Assembly: GCA_025056565.1 (NCBI GenBank)
Contig: JANWWA010000012.1
Coordinates: 37,654-101,653 of the forward strand
DNA: 64,000 bases
DNA from: Chloroherpetonaceae bacterium
Lineage (GTDB): Bacteria > Bacteroidota > Chlorobiia > Chlorobiales > Thermochlorobacteraceae
Reading direction: 5' to 3'
Below are positions 1-8,995 of this stretch, piece by piece; positions within the stretch are counted from its first letter, which is position 1, and every line of letters begins with the position of its first letter. The position numbers were made by a program, and so were the translations under genes. Under the pieces are notes generated by a model. It was not told where the DNA came from, made no database searches, and was given only the letters and a program-made list of their open reading frames with translations.

Positions 1-2
1 CG

Positions 3-515
3 ACCATCATCTCGCATGCCGTTCCACCCTACGCCCGAGCCGGACTTTACAAGGAGTTTCAAGCATTGCGAGACCTTTTGGGGGATTTCGAGAACGGACG
101 CGATTTCCCCGAACTGCGAGAAGCTATTCTGCAAAAAGCCGAAGCACTGAACCTGAATGAGGATGTGTTACCAAGTAATGATTTTGCTGAATACGCAAGT
201 CGCCTATCGGCTTACCTCAAGGAAATGGAAAATCGGCTCATCTGCGGTGATTTGCATGTGCTCGGCGAAAATCCCGACAAAGCAATGCAAGTTGAACTTC
301 TCACAGAAACACTGAAAAATCAAAGCGACCTTCGGCTCTTGGAGTTTGCCGCAAACTATCTGGGCACTGAGCCATATACAGTGTTGCTCGAGCGTGCTAA
401 GCAAGGCGACAGAGACGCAGCCTTGAAGAAAGAAAAAATTGAGGCGCTCTGCCACTACATCGTAGAAAAGTTTATCGTAGAAGACAGACCAATCACTCAG
501 GCGCTCGAAGTCTGA
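3..515 (+). CDS. Magnesium chelatase subunit H / CobN-family fragment (5' end outside window)
   Basis: The frame is open from the window edge and ends at TGA 513-515. The start of the visible peptide carries PPYARAGLYK, and later GDLHVLG; these match, in order and spacing, the PPYxRAGLYK and GLHVxG motifs of the central part of BchH/ChlH and CobN, the large subunit that binds protoporphyrin IX for Mg insertion (or hydrogenobyrinic diamide for Co). In full-length ChlH roughly 500 more residues follow, including the GGDPIR and LPTGxN motifs. None of these appears in any frame after the stop, and the following DNA holds another small gene and then genes on the opposite strand. The gene is therefore 3'-truncated relative to the family: a decayed paralogue, a rearrangement breakpoint or an assembly artefact. 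Green sulfur bacteria carry several BchH paralogues, so loss in one copy is plausible. BchH versus CobN cannot be decided firmly, though ChlH/BchH is the closer fit. Confidence 0.75.
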   Translation, partial: TIISHAVPPYARAGLYKEFQALRDLLGDFENGRDFPELREAILQKAEALNLNEDVLPSNDFAEYASRLSAYLKEMENRLICGDLHVLGENPDKAMQVELLTETLKNQSDLRLLEFAANYLGTEPYTVLLERAKQGDRDAALKKEKIEALCHYIVEKFIVEDRPITQALEV

Positions 516-530
516 GAAGGAGCATCAAAG

Positions 531-695
531 ATGCTAACAGGGTTGGTGTTTCTTTGGCTGATGGGACTGTTCTCAGCGGCGGCATTCGGGCTAACGCTGT
601 ATCAATACTTCCGTTCTCGTTGGCGATATCGACACTTCTTGCCGCTAAAGAAACTCTCTGAAGAAGCGCTGCGCGATTCGTTTCGCTTAAACTAA
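531..695 (+). CDS. Small single-pass membrane protein, unknown function (54 aa)
   Basis: An ATG at 531 is preceded by a good Shine-Dalgarno sequence (AAGGAG, 517-522, 8 nt spacing) and lies 15 nt after the stop of the chelatase fragment, suggesting co-transcription. The product starts MLTGLVFLWLMGLFSAAAFG, a hydrophobic helix of about 22 residues, followed by a basic stretch (RSRWRYRH) and an amphipathic C-terminus. The positive-inside rule puts the C-terminus in the cytoplasm. I do not recognise a family. The strong ribosome-binding site and the clean membrane topology are the reasons for calling it. Confidence 0.55.
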   Translation: MLTGLVFLWLMGLFSAAAFGLTLYQYFRSRWRYRHFLPLKKLSEEALRDSFRLN

Positions 696-809
696 GGCGA
701 GCGCAGCGTCGCTACAGGCGTAACCCTATGCCGCGCATCGCTTCACCCAGTCCTTCCATGAGGGTGCAACGTGCCGCAAGCAAAGTGGCAAGGGCACTCT
801 GCCAAGCGT

Positions 810-2513
810 TTATTTCATCAAAATCATTTTTCGCGTCTCTGCGCCCATTTCTGTTTGCAGGCGGTAGAGATAAATGCCGCTCGAGAGGTCAAATTCACTG
901 GCGTTGAAGATATACTTGTAAGTGCCAGCGGGCTGCGAGTTGCGCCGAATGCGGGTAATTTCATTGCCCAGCATATTGTAGATAATGAGTTCTACCGAAG
1001 AAGGCACAAAGAGTTCATAGACAATCGTGGTGGTGGGGTTGAAAGGATTCGGCGTGTTTTGGTGCAGCCTGAACGGCTTGGTGTCGGCAAGGCCCAGCTT
1101 GAGCGTTTGGGAAAAGAAAGGTGGGCGACCTTGCGACTGAGCACGAATGCGGTAGAAAAGCACCTTAGGCGCACCATCGGGCAAGCGATCTGTGAAGCGG
1201 TAAAACGTTTGATGGGAAAAGGACTCTACAACACCAACAGGCTCAAAATTGGTGCCATTGCTGCTGCGCTCAACGGTGAATTGCACGGCAGTAGCTGAGC
1301 CTGAAAACTCCCAGCTCACCAGCACCGTGTTGCCCTGCACATCTGCGCAAGGATTGCGAATGCGAGAAGGTGGCGCAAGCGAAGCGCGCACGGAAGTCAG
1401 CCCAACGCCTATGAGGGCACTGCGCGCCGTAGGAGAAAAAGATTCTGTCCAAACAAGTGCCGCATCATTTTCGCGTTCCAGAAGCTCTGGCGAGGCAAGT
1501 TCGGCAGCAGACTTTGCACGCCGGTAGAGTTTCAGCTCATCAAGCTCGCCGTGGAAAAATTTTTCTCGACCTGCACGCGAGCCGATATGCAAAAGCACAC
1601 GACGCTCCAGTACTGAAGGGAATGCGGCGCGATATAGGCGCGTCGATGCACTGTCTTGCAGTACTCCATCTACAAACAAGCGCATAGACGACTGCACACT
1701 GTCATGCGTAACAGCAATATGATGCCAGACGCCATCAGCCACCACGCGCCGACTGACAAGACGGGAAAACGAAAACGGAATGCCAAAAAATGCACCCAGC
1801 CGACCGTTGGACAAAATTTCAATCTCAAGCGGGTAAGCATCGCTGGTTACACCTGACCAAGTAGAGAGTAGCACACCACTTAGAGCAGTGGTGCGCAGCC
1901 AGCATTCTATGGTAAAATTGCGCTGCAAAGAAAGAGTGGAAGCGCGCGAATTCGGTAGATAGACACTTGCTTGCTCAAGGGAATCTAGTGCAGCGGCAAA
2001 ATTGTCGTGTCTGGGCTTGGGCTGAATGGTAAAGGTAGCAGAGGCACGCAGCAAAGCAGTCTGGTCAAGCGAATCAAGCAGAGCCACTCGCAACTCGCGC
2101 ATGCGAATGGAAGCAAGAGTAAGGCTAACTTGCTCACTGCGCTCCATTAGGGCATCGGTTGCACGCAGCGTCAGCACCAGTGCAAAGGAAGACGGCAAAC
2201 GTTCAGGTGAAAGACCCACTGCAAAGGTGCGTGCTTTGGTAGGGTGAGGAAGCGTGCGAAACGAAAGGCGCACTGCGCCATCTACGCTAGCAAGGCGAAC
2301 CAGCTGCAGCCCGCGTGCAAGATCTACAAGTACAGCATTGAGCGTATCGGCAGACGAAAGTCGGCACTCTACAAACACGCTAAAATCTTCACCTTCCACA
2401 ACAGTCGCTGGAGAATGAGCGACCGTAAGATACTGTGCCCACAACCTCTCTGCCCAGCCGATATGCACCAAAAGAGAAAAGAAAGTAACGCAGTGCAGTA
2501 GAAAGTGCTTCAT
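810..2513 (-). CDS. Secreted LamG-domain protein with type IX secretion sorting domain
   Basis: 567 aa. An N-terminal signal peptide (about residues 1-26) is followed by a region of unclear fold (30-180), a LamG/concanavalin-like jelly roll (about 190-345; note FTIECWLRT, VWHHIAVTHD and FHGELDELKLYRRA, typical of LamG_3), a fibronectin-III-like segment (about 385-475) and a C-terminal sorting domain (about 480-567). The last domain begins NTPNPFNPTTTI, contains YNMLGNE and SGIYLYRL, and ends KMILMK, the pattern of the Por/T9SS type A sorting domain (TIGR04183). The protein is therefore expected to cross the outer membrane by the type IX system and stay on, or leave, the cell surface, where LamG domains commonly bind carbohydrate. 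The start ATG overlaps the stop of a 50-codon ORF (2510-2662). Confidence 0.85.
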   Translation of the reverse strand: MKHFLLHCVTFFSLLVHIGWAERLWAQYLTVAHSPATVVEGEDFSVFVECRLSSADTLNAVLVDLARGLQLVRLASVDGAVRLSFRTLPHPTKARTFAVGLSPERLPSSFALVLTLRATDALMERSEQVSLTLASIRMRELRVALLDSLDQTALLRASATFTIQPKPRHDNFAAALDSLEQASVYLPNSRASTLSLQRNFTIECWLRTTALSGVLLSTWSGVTSDAYPLEIEILSNGRLGAFFGIPFSFSRLVSRRVVADGVWHHIAVTHDSVQSSMRLFVDGVLQDSASTRLYRAAFPSVLERRVLLHIGSRAGREKFFHGELDELKLYRRAKSAAELASPELLERENDAALVWTESFSPTARSALIGVGLTSVRASLAPPSRIRNPCADVQGNTVLVSWEFSGSATAVQFTVERSSNGTNFEPVGVVESFSHQTFYRFTDRLPDGAPKVLFYRIRAQSQGRPPFFSQTLKLGLADTKPFRLHQNTPNPFNPTTTIVYELFVPSSVELIIYNMLGNEITRIRRNSQPAGTYKYIFNASEFDLSSGIYLYRLQTEMGAETRKMILMK

Positions 2514-2662
2514 TCAACTTCTGGTTTGGAAAGCCTGCTACTTCTGAAAGCCCCGTGCGTCCAGCTCAGAGAAAATCCAGTACCGAAATAGTAGCGACCT
2601 AAGACAGTGTGAAAGGTCTGCACTGCATATCGCCGCATATCCTCAACTTCGGTGAAAAACAT
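2510..2662 (-). CDS. Possible 50-aa ORF translationally coupled to the LamG gene
   Basis: ATG at 2662, TGA at 2512-2510 overlapping the ATG of the downstream LamG gene (ATGA arrangement on the minus strand). The peptide is rich in aromatic and small residues in its middle (LGRYYFGTGFSLSW), which resembles a beta-strand of an outer-membrane protein, but there is no signal peptide and no clear ribosome-binding site. The stop/start overlap is the only positive evidence; it may be a remnant of the 3' end of a lost outer-membrane protein gene. Confidence 0.25.
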   Translation of the reverse strand: MFFTEVEDMRRYAVQTFHTVLGRYYFGTGFSLSWTHGAFRSSRLSKPEVE

Positions 2663-2746
2663 TGCTCACTATGTTCCAGAAAGCAAAGGCAAAAATTCGT
2701 ACGGACACTGACTTGCATCTGCGCTCGCTGCGCACTGGGCAAATTG

Positions 2747-5050
2747 TCACTGGCTTGGCCCATCGGTGCCTTTTTCCATCAAGATAATGCCAGACGATGG
2801 TGGAATATACAACTTTCCAGCGGCTTGATGCGGGTTTTCAAGGGTGATGCTCTTTTCGTTTGCGACCATAACCCACTGCCCTTTGGGGACACTGAATTCT
2901 ACCACACGGTTGGGGTGTGCATTACACACGACGATAAAATCATTTTTTGCCTGCTCTGCGTAGCTGCGGTATGGTTCCGTATTTCTCTGCCGCATTGCAT
3001 CGGCAAAAATGCGGTGCCGCAAGCGAAAGGCGAGCACCAGAGGGTCAGCAAGGTCAAGAAATTCAACAGCATAGTAAGGTGCGCTGTGGAAAATCGGATA
3101 CGCTTTGCGCAGGGCAATTAGACCTTTGTAATAATTGACCAGCTCTTGATTGAGCGCAATATGGTCATAGTTGAGGTAGTTTGTCTCGTTGTCTTTTTCG
3201 TAGCTGTTGTGGTCTATCTTGCCTATGTTCGGGTCAGGGGCATCCGTCGGAGCAATCACTTTGCTGCGAGCGTATTCTTGCCCCTCGTGGATCATCGTTA
3301 TACCTTGTGCAGTGAAAAGCAAAAGAGCAGCGAACTTGTTAAGCGCCAGTGCTCGAGCTGAAAGTTTAGCGTGTGCGGCTCGGTCGGTAATGCGGGTATC
3401 GTGTCCAACTTCGTGCAGTCCGAGCCGAATGAAGTCCCCAAGCGTATAGTCGTCGTGCGACTCTAAGTAGTTTACGCTATGCGAGGCTTTGTGAAATAAG
3501 CCGCCAAACTCGCGCAAAGTGCCCACGACATAGTTGCGCAGCGTAAGAGGGGTGTTTTGTCCTTGAAACTTACCGAATATGAAGCCAAGTCCGTTGTCGG
3601 GATTTTGACCCTTGAAGCCATTGCGAATCTGGTCGTTCCATGCAGCCCAGCCAATGTCGCTGAAGCGATGCGGTTCATACTTGCCACCACCCCACGGTTC
3701 AGCAATCAAAATCACATTAGGATTGATTTTGCGTGCTTCAATCGCAATCTGGTGGCGCGTCTCGTCGTCAATCATGGCGGCAAGGTCGAAGCGAAAACCG
3801 TCAATGTGATACTCCGTCATCCAATACCGAATGCAATCGAGAATCAGCTTGCGTGCCATCGGGCGCTCCGTCTTGAAGTCATTGCCGCAGCCTGACATAG
3901 AGAGGAAATTCCCCTCTGAGTCCAAGCGGAAGTAGTAAAACTTATCAATGTATTTGAACGGGTTGTAGTCATACTGCGAGACGTGATTGAAAACCACATC
4001 GAGAATGACCGCAATCTTTTCCCTGTGCAGTGCTTTGACCATATCCTTGAACTCGCGCACAGGATTGGCGTCCATACCGTTGAAGGCCTCAGGAATCACA
4101 GAGCACCCGCGTGAGTAGTAAGCCTCAGGAGCAAAGAAGTAACTGGTCATATAGCCCCAGTGGTTTCGGGCATAAGGATTCCAAGTATTGACTGGGTAGC
4201 CAAGTTTAGTAACGCTGCTATCGTGGTAGGGCAGCTCAATCGTGCCGAAACTTTGAACAGGCAAAAGTTCCAGTGCATTGATACCCAGTGCTTTAAGGTG
4301 GCTCAGACCCCCACGCCGATTCGGCTCGACCAAGCCAGCGTAAGTGCCTTTGGCAACCACACCGGATGAAGGATGTGCGGTCAGGTCTCGCACATGGGCT
4401 TCGTAAATGATAAGTGAGGTGTGGTCAACGGGAGTAACCCAAGTGTCGCCTTCCCAATCATAACGCAAGTCAGCAATGAGCGTGCGAGCAGGATAGCGAC
4501 GAAAATTGTTACGAGTGGAAACGGCTTTCGAGTAGGGGTCAGCAATGACAATGTCAGGGTTAAACATTTCACCCTTGCCCGCTGGACCAGAGATGCGATA
4601 GCCATAAAACTTACCATATAGCTCACCCTGAATCGTGTATTCCCAAACACCTTGTTCATCGCACTGCATCAAAAACTCCTCACCGGTCTTGCTGTTGTGG
4701 TGTTCATAGAGCACCAGCTTGACTTCAGTGGCACGCGGGGCAAAGAGCCGAAAGGTGGTTCGACCGTCTGCAACAGTGCAGCCCATTGGCTTATCGGAGT
4801 AAAACGAATCCAGCGTAGCTTGGTGAGTCAGTAGTTTTTGCAAAGCAGGGTTGCGTTGCGCAGCCACATCATAGTAAGCAGTCAGTATCATCATAGTGCA
4901 TAGCGCAACGGTTTTGATGTCAGTAAATCCATATTGGATATGCTGGAACAACCTTTGTCGGTTTGATCCGGCGAAATGTGGCGATGCGTACATAGAACTT
5001 TGGATAAAAACAGCCCTGCACAGTAACCCGAGAGGGCAAGGCAGAGCCAC
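2747..5050 (-). CDS. Type I pullulanase / debranching-type GH13 glycoside hydrolase
   Basis: Up to 767 aa. An N-terminal CBM48-like sandwich (about residues 85-180; TTFRLFAPRATEVKLVLY) precedes a GH13 barrel. The four conserved regions are visible: DVVFNHV (about 349), GFRFDLA with the nucleophile Asp (about 420), LIAEPWG with the acid/base Glu (about 450) and ESHDD with the transition-state Asp (about 528). The family hydrolyses alpha-1,6 branch points in pullulan, starch or glycogen. The conserved pullulanase YNWGYDP motif appears in altered form as NHWGYMT. The true start is uncertain: the first 52 residues look unlike a signal peptide, and an ATG pair at about residue 53 is an alternative. 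Its 5' end is 18 nt from the stop of the outer-membrane protein gene upstream on the same strand, so the two are probably co-transcribed. Confidence 0.85.
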   Translation of the reverse strand: MALPCPLGLLCRAVFIQSSMYASPHFAGSNRQRLFQHIQYGFTDIKTVALCTMMILTAYYDVAAQRNPALQKLLTHQATLDSFYSDKPMGCTVADGRTTFRLFAPRATEVKLVLYEHHNSKTGEEFLMQCDEQGVWEYTIQGELYGKFYGYRISGPAGKGEMFNPDIVIADPYSKAVSTRNNFRRYPARTLIADLRYDWEGDTWVTPVDHTSLIIYEAHVRDLTAHPSSGVVAKGTYAGLVEPNRRGGLSHLKALGINALELLPVQSFGTIELPYHDSSVTKLGYPVNTWNPYARNHWGYMTSYFFAPEAYYSRGCSVIPEAFNGMDANPVREFKDMVKALHREKIAVILDVVFNHVSQYDYNPFKYIDKFYYFRLDSEGNFLSMSGCGNDFKTERPMARKLILDCIRYWMTEYHIDGFRFDLAAMIDDETRHQIAIEARKINPNVILIAEPWGGGKYEPHRFSDIGWAAWNDQIRNGFKGQNPDNGLGFIFGKFQGQNTPLTLRNYVVGTLREFGGLFHKASHSVNYLESHDDYTLGDFIRLGLHEVGHDTRITDRAAHAKLSARALALNKFAALLLFTAQGITMIHEGQEYARSKVIAPTDAPDPNIGKIDHNSYEKDNETNYLNYDHIALNQELVNYYKGLIALRKAYPIFHSAPYYAVEFLDLADPLVLAFRLRHRIFADAMRQRNTEPYRSYAEQAKNDFIVVCNAHPNRVVEFSVPKGQWVMVANEKSITLENPHQAAGKLYIPPSSGIILMEKGTDGPSQ

Positions 5051-5068
5051 TGCAAGAAGTTAGCAGAG

Positions 5069-5653
5069 TTATAGCACAAAAACCAATCCGCCGCTGATAC
5101 CGTTAATAGACTGATTAAGGTTAATTTCGCCCGTCACAGTGAAGTAAAGATTTCTTGCGACTGCAAAATCAAAACCCAGGACCAAATTAACTGGCACTGC
5201 ATTGGCATTGTTTTCAACCACGAAGTCGAGGTTGAGACCCGCCATCAAGCCGACAATGCCGAGCCGTCCGCTAATCATTGCGCCAGCGTCGAAGCCGGCC
5301 CCAAATCCACCAGCATGACCGCCAGCGTAGAGGTCAAGGCGAATGGACGCAGAGCGATAGATACCGAAACGCACATCGCCGCCACCATAGAGCCGATAAG
5401 GCTGCGCTCCTGCTCCAAAACGTCCATTGATGTTGATAAAGTCAGAGATACCATATGTGAGCTGGCTATGGAAAATAAAGCCGGTGTAAGGGCTAAACAC
5501 AATGCCGGGTTGAGCAGCAATCAACCAGTCGCCACCACCGGCAGCAAGGCGCAAAGGCGGAGGAGTACCCGCTAATGCTGTAGTCGTGTACAGAGAGAAA
5601 GAAAGAAACAGAGCAAAAGTGCACTGACGCAGGAAAGCGAGGTTTTTGGGCAT
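5069..5653 (-). CDS. Small outer-membrane beta-barrel protein
   Basis: 194 aa. A signal peptide (about residues 1-28, cleavage near ALAG) is followed by a Gly-rich pattern of alternating hydrophobic strands and short turns ending in GGLVFVL, as expected for an 8- to 10-stranded outer-membrane barrel. No specific family recognised. It is the first gene of a two-gene leftward unit with the pullulanase; a role in oligosaccharide passage is possible but is only inferred from that neighbour. Confidence 0.6.
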   Translation of the reverse strand: MPKNLAFLRQCTFALFLSFSLYTTTALAGTPPPLRLAAGGGDWLIAAQPGIVFSPYTGFIFHSQLTYGISDFININGRFGAGAQPYRLYGGGDVRFGIYRSASIRLDLYAGGHAGGFGAGFDAGAMISGRLGIVGLMAGLNLDFVVENNANAVPVNLVLGFDFAVARNLYFTVTGEINLNQSINGISGGLVFVL

Positions 5654-5931
5654 TGATGATGGTGATTAGGTTGAACAAGGTAGCGCAAAATACAGAATAG
5701 CAGGCAGCAAATAAAATGCAGGGGTGCTGGGTCGGCTAAAACCCTCACTCTACCCCTAAGGCAGAGGGCACAAGCAAAAGCGAAGGGCGAGGCAGGCTTA
5801 GCGCCAGTAAGGCAGCAAGAAACCAACTGCACGGAAACTGCCTTGCTGCCTCGGGGGTGAAGCGAAAACCAAAAGTCCGCCGTATAATTTTTGTAAATTT
5901 GCAGTAATTATGACGATTTTTCAGGGCGCTA

Positions 5932-5947
5932 CGGACGGAAACGTCCG
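5932..5947 (+). other. GNRA-capped hairpin in hrcA leader
   Basis: CGGACG-GAAA-CGTCCG, a perfect 6-bp stem closed by a GAAA tetraloop, about 80 nt upstream of the hrcA start. A GNRA loop suggests an RNA structure rather than a protein-binding palindrome. Confidence 0.45.
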
Positions 5948-5970
5948 ACATCTCTGACAAAGTTTCCTAA

Positions 5971-5992
5971 CGGGTAAGCCCGCTGAAAGCGG
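5971..5992 (+). other. Two mutually exclusive hairpins before hrcA
   Basis: CGGG(5971-5974)-TAAG-CCCG(5979-5982) and CCGCT(5980-5984)-GAA-AGCGG(5988-5992) share bases 5980-5982, so only one can form at a time. They sit 34-55 nt upstream of the hrcA ATG, where a switch in pairing could affect translation. This is read from the bases only; no known riboswitch or thermometer family was recognised. Confidence 0.3.
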
Positions 5993-6025
5993 CATAAATT
6001 TTGTTCGTAAAACGGATTTGGAAGT

Positions 6026-7084
6026 ATGGCACGAGAACTGACTGAACGCGAAAAAGAAGTCCTCGGCTTGATTATCCAAAACTTTATTCTGACTGCGACG
6101 CCAGTAGGCTCGCGCTTTCTGGCAAAGCGCTCTGACTTAGGGCTGTCGGATGCAACCATTCGCAATGTGATGGCGGATTTGGAAGAGGAAGGCTACATCA
6201 CGCATCCGCATACCTCTGCAGGGCGCGTGCCGACGGACAAAGGCTATCGCTTTTATGTCAGCTCAATGATGCGTGTGGGCACGCTCTCGCAAGGCGAGCG
6301 CGCCAAAATAGACCAAAACATTGAGCAAATTGTGGCAAACTCACAAGGCTCCGAAGATGTGCTGCGCGAAGCGTCACGGATCCTGAGCAAAATCTCTCGC
6401 CAGATTGGTATTGTGCTCTCGCCAAAACTCTCGAAAGGAATTTTTGAAAAGCTAGAAATTGTCCCGCTCTCCTCGAACAAAATTATGGTGGTCATTTCCA
6501 TTCAAGCGGGGCTCGTAAAAACTATCGTGCTGGAAGTGCGTTCCGAAGTGCCGCGCGCAAAGCTCGAGGAACTCTCACGCACGCTCAACGAGCGGCTATC
6601 GGGACTGACATTGGAAGAAATTCGGCACACCTTCTCCGAGCGAGTCGCTGACTGTCAAGATGACACGGGATTGATTCGGGTCTTCATTGACTCTGCTGAG
6701 CGGCTGTTTGACAGTCAGCCAGACACCGAGCGCATCCATGTGGCAGGCACTGAGAACATCTTGGCGTATCCAGAGTTCGAAAACCGTGAGAAAATTCGCG
6801 GCATTATTGAACTCATTGAAAATGAAGATGTCATTGTGCACTTGCTCGAGGATAGCATGGCAAACGATACCAGCAGCAAAATTGAGGGCGTGAGCATTCG
6901 CATTGGCAAAGAAAATCAAGACAGTAAGATGAAGGATTGCAGCATTATTACGGCGCGCTATGAAGTCGGAAGCACGGTCGGCACCGTAGGCGTCATTGGG
7001 CCGACTAGAATGGATTACAGCAAAATTGTGCGCGTCATTGACTATATGGCTAAGCGGCTCTCGGCAACGCTAAGCCAGATGTAG
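6026..7084 (+). CDS. hrcA: Heat-inducible transcription repressor HrcA
   Basis: 352 aa, usual length for the family. An N-terminal winged helix (about 1-75; LTEREKEVLGLIIQNFILTA, followed by SDATIRNVMADLEEEGYI) binds the CIRCE operator; the central and C-terminal GAF-like dimerisation region ends in the conserved VGTVGVIGPTRMDYSKIV block. HrcA represses class I heat-shock genes and is itself stabilised by GroEL in other bacteria. It heads the cluster hrcA-grpE-dnaJ (43 nt to grpE). No dnaK lies in the cluster and no CIRCE site was seen upstream, so the gene may regulate targets elsewhere in the genome. Confidence 0.95.
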   Translation: MARELTEREKEVLGLIIQNFILTATPVGSRFLAKRSDLGLSDATIRNVMADLEEEGYITHPHTSAGRVPTDKGYRFYVSSMMRVGTLSQGERAKIDQNIEQIVANSQGSEDVLREASRILSKISRQIGIVLSPKLSKGIFEKLEIVPLSSNKIMVVISIQAGLVKTIVLEVRSEVPRAKLEELSRTLNERLSGLTLEEIRHTFSERVADCQDDTGLIRVFIDSAERLFDSQPDTERIHVAGTENILAYPEFENREKIRGIIELIENEDVIVHLLEDSMANDTSSKIEGVSIRIGKENQDSKMKDCSIITARYEVGSTVGTVGVIGPTRMDYSKIVRVIDYMAKRLSATLSQM

Positions 7085-7127
7085 TGCAAAAATAAGTGAA
7101 ATCAAAACTTAACTTTTGAGGGAAATG

Positions 7128-7805
7128 ATGGCTGAAGACATTAGGCAAGAAGAGCTAAAGTCGCAAGAGGACACAAAAGAAAGCAAACAGGAATCAGTTG
7201 CCGCACAAGCTGAACCAAGCACGGCACAAGCTGAATCCAGCACAGCCGCTGAGGTAGCTGCAAGTGCAGCAGAACCAGCAGCGGGGGCTAGCAGTGAAAG
7301 TACAGCAGAACCTGTAAAGGCAGAACCCTCGCTGGAGGAGCGACTGGCAGCCACTGAAGCAGAACGTGACCAGTATAAAGACCTTCTGTTGCGTAAAGCG
7401 GCTGAATTTGAAAATTTTCGCCGTCAGAAGGAACGCGAAATGGCTGCACTCATCAAGTTTGCAGATAAGAACCTCATCAAGCAAATCTTGCCTATCATTG
7501 ACGATTTGGAACGGGTAATTTCCAACGCGGAAAAGTTTCTTGCCAACAATCCTGATGCAAAGGTGTATGTCGAGGGTGTCAGGCTTGTACACCAGAAGCT
7601 AATGAAGACCTTAGAGGCACGTCAGGTGAAGCGAATGGAAACCTTAGGCAAGAAATTTGACCATAATTTCCATGAGGCACTGACGCAAATGCCTAAGGCG
7701 GACGTGGAGCCTGATACGATTGTCGAAGAATTTGAACCGGGGTATTTGATGCACGATGAAGTTATTCGCCATGCGAAAGTGGTGGTCGCTAAACCGATTG
7801 AATAA
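7128..7805 (+). CDS. grpE: Nucleotide exchange factor GrpE
   Basis: GrpE releases ADP from DnaK. An acidic, Ala/Glu-rich disordered N-terminus (about 65 residues) precedes the long dimer-forming helix and the C-terminal beta wing ([19 protein letters not shown], then RHAKVVVA), both typical. About 225 aa, a little longer than E. coli GrpE because of the N-terminal tail. The ATG at 7128 was chosen because GAGGG (7118-7122) lies 5 nt before it; ATG 7125 and TTG 7116 in the same frame are alternatives. 20 nt separate it from dnaJ. Confidence 0.95.
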   Translation: MAEDIRQEELKSQEDTKESKQESVAAQAEPSTAQAESSTAAEVAASAAEPAAGASSESTAEPVKAEPSLEERLAATEAERDQYKDLLLRKAAEFENFRRQKEREMAALIKFADKNLIKQILPIIDDLERVISNAEKFLANNPDAKVYVEGVRLVHQKLMKTLEARQVKRMETLGKKFDHNFHEALTQMPKADVEPDTIVEEFEPGYLMHDEVIRHAKVVVAKPIE

Positions 7806-7825
7806 CTCAACTTGTAAGGGGAGCT

Positions 7826-8995
7826 ATGAAGCGAGATTACTACGAAGTTTTGGGTGTGAAACGCAATGCAAGCCTTGATGAAATTAAGAAAGCGTATCGC
7901 AAGCTGGCGATGCAGTATCACCCAGACCGTAATCCCGGAGACAAGTCAGCGGAGGAGAAGTTCAAAGAAATCAATGAAGCCTATGAAGTGCTAAGTGATG
8001 CAGACAAACGCCGTCGCTACGATCAGTTTGGTCATGCAGGCGTAGGCACCTCAGCGGCATCGGAAAGCAATCCTTTTGCTGGGCGTGCCGATTATAGCGA
8101 CATTTTCAGCGCCTTTAGCGACATTTTCGGCGGCTTTGCGGGCGGTTCGCAATTTGAGGAAATGTTTGGTGGAGGCAGCCGAACCCGCTCACAGCGTCGA
8201 CGCTCGCAAGGAATGCCTGGCTCTGACTTAAAGTTGAAACTCAAGCTCACGCTGGAGGAGATTGCTAATGGGGTCGAAAAAACCTTGCGGGTTAAGAAGT
8301 TGGTAAAGTGCGACGCCTGCAATGGCACAGGTTCAAAAAATGGTCAGTATGACACTTGCCCAACTTGCAATGGCACAGGTGAAGTGCGGCAAGTCTCTCG
8401 CACAATGTTTGGACAGTTTGTCAGCGTAACTACCTGCCCGACCTGCCAAGGCGAAGGACGCATCATTAGAGACAAGTGCAATGTTTGCAACGGCGAAGGA
8501 CGTGTGCAAGGTGAAGTAACCATTAAGGTCAATATCCCTGCTGGCGTAGCTGATGGCAACTACATTCCATTGCGAGGACAAGGCAATGCAGGGATTCGTG
8601 GCGGTCCGGCAGGAGACCTGCTGGTAATTATCGAAGAACAACCGCACAAATACTTCACGCGGCAAAACGACGATATTCTCTACGACCTTTACATTGGTTT
8701 CCCTGATGCGGTCTTGGGCACACGGGTCGAAGTACCCACACTGGATGGTAAAGAGACAATTGAAATTCCAGCAGGCACGGAGGCTGGCAAAATCATTCGG
8801 CTCTATGGCAGAGGAATCGGACACCTGAATGCAACCGGCAGAGGAGATGAGCTGGTGCGCATCAATATCCATATCCCAACGAAGCTTTCGGCAAGTGACC
8901 GAGAACTTCTAAGGCAACTCCAAAAGTCGGAGACCTTTTCACCACATAAGAATGGTAAGAGCTTCTTTGAACGCGCAAAGGACATTTTCAGCTAA
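7826..8995 (+). CDS. dnaJ: Chaperone DnaJ (Hsp40)
   Basis: 389 aa. J domain at 1-70 with the HPD motif (YHPDRNPGD) that stimulates DnaK ATPase; Gly/Phe-rich linker (about 75-125); four CxxCxGxG zinc-binding repeats (about 155-230; [32 protein letters not shown]); C-terminal substrate-binding beta domains. This is a complete type I DnaJ. A ribosome-binding site (AGGGGAG) precedes the ATG. DnaK, its partner, must be encoded elsewhere. Confidence 0.96.
   Translation: MKRDYYEVLGVKRNASLDEIKKAYRKLAMQYHPDRNPGDKSAEEKFKEINEAYEVLSDADKRRRYDQFGHAGVGTSAASESNPFAGRADYSDIFSAFSDIFGGFAGGSQFEEMFGGGSRTRSQRRRSQGMPGSDLKLKLKLTLEEIANGVEKTLRVKKLVKCDACNGTGSKNGQYDTCPTCNGTGEVRQVSRTMFGQFVSVTTCPTCQGEGRIIRDKCNVCNGEGRVQGEVTIKVNIPAGVADGNYIPLRGQGNAGIRGGPAGDLLVIIEEQPHKYFTRQNDDILYDLYIGFPDAVLGTRVEVPTLDGKETIEIPAGTEAGKIIRLYGRGIGHLNATGRGDELVRINIHIPTKLSASDRELLRQLQKSETFSPHKNGKSFFERAKDIFS

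Larger units (their letters stand above)
5654..6025. other. Divergent intergenic region and hrcA leader
   Basis: 372 nt between the leftward outer-membrane protein gene and hrcA. No ORF of note. A TATAAT at 5883-5888 and a TAAATTTG at 5894-5901 (matching the Bacteroidota TAnnTTTG promoter element) are candidate promoter parts for hrcA, without a clear upstream box. Downstream lie compact inverted repeats (listed separately). No CIRCE operator (TTAGCACTC-N9-GAGTGCTAA) is visible, although HrcA is the repressor that binds it. Confidence 0.5.
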
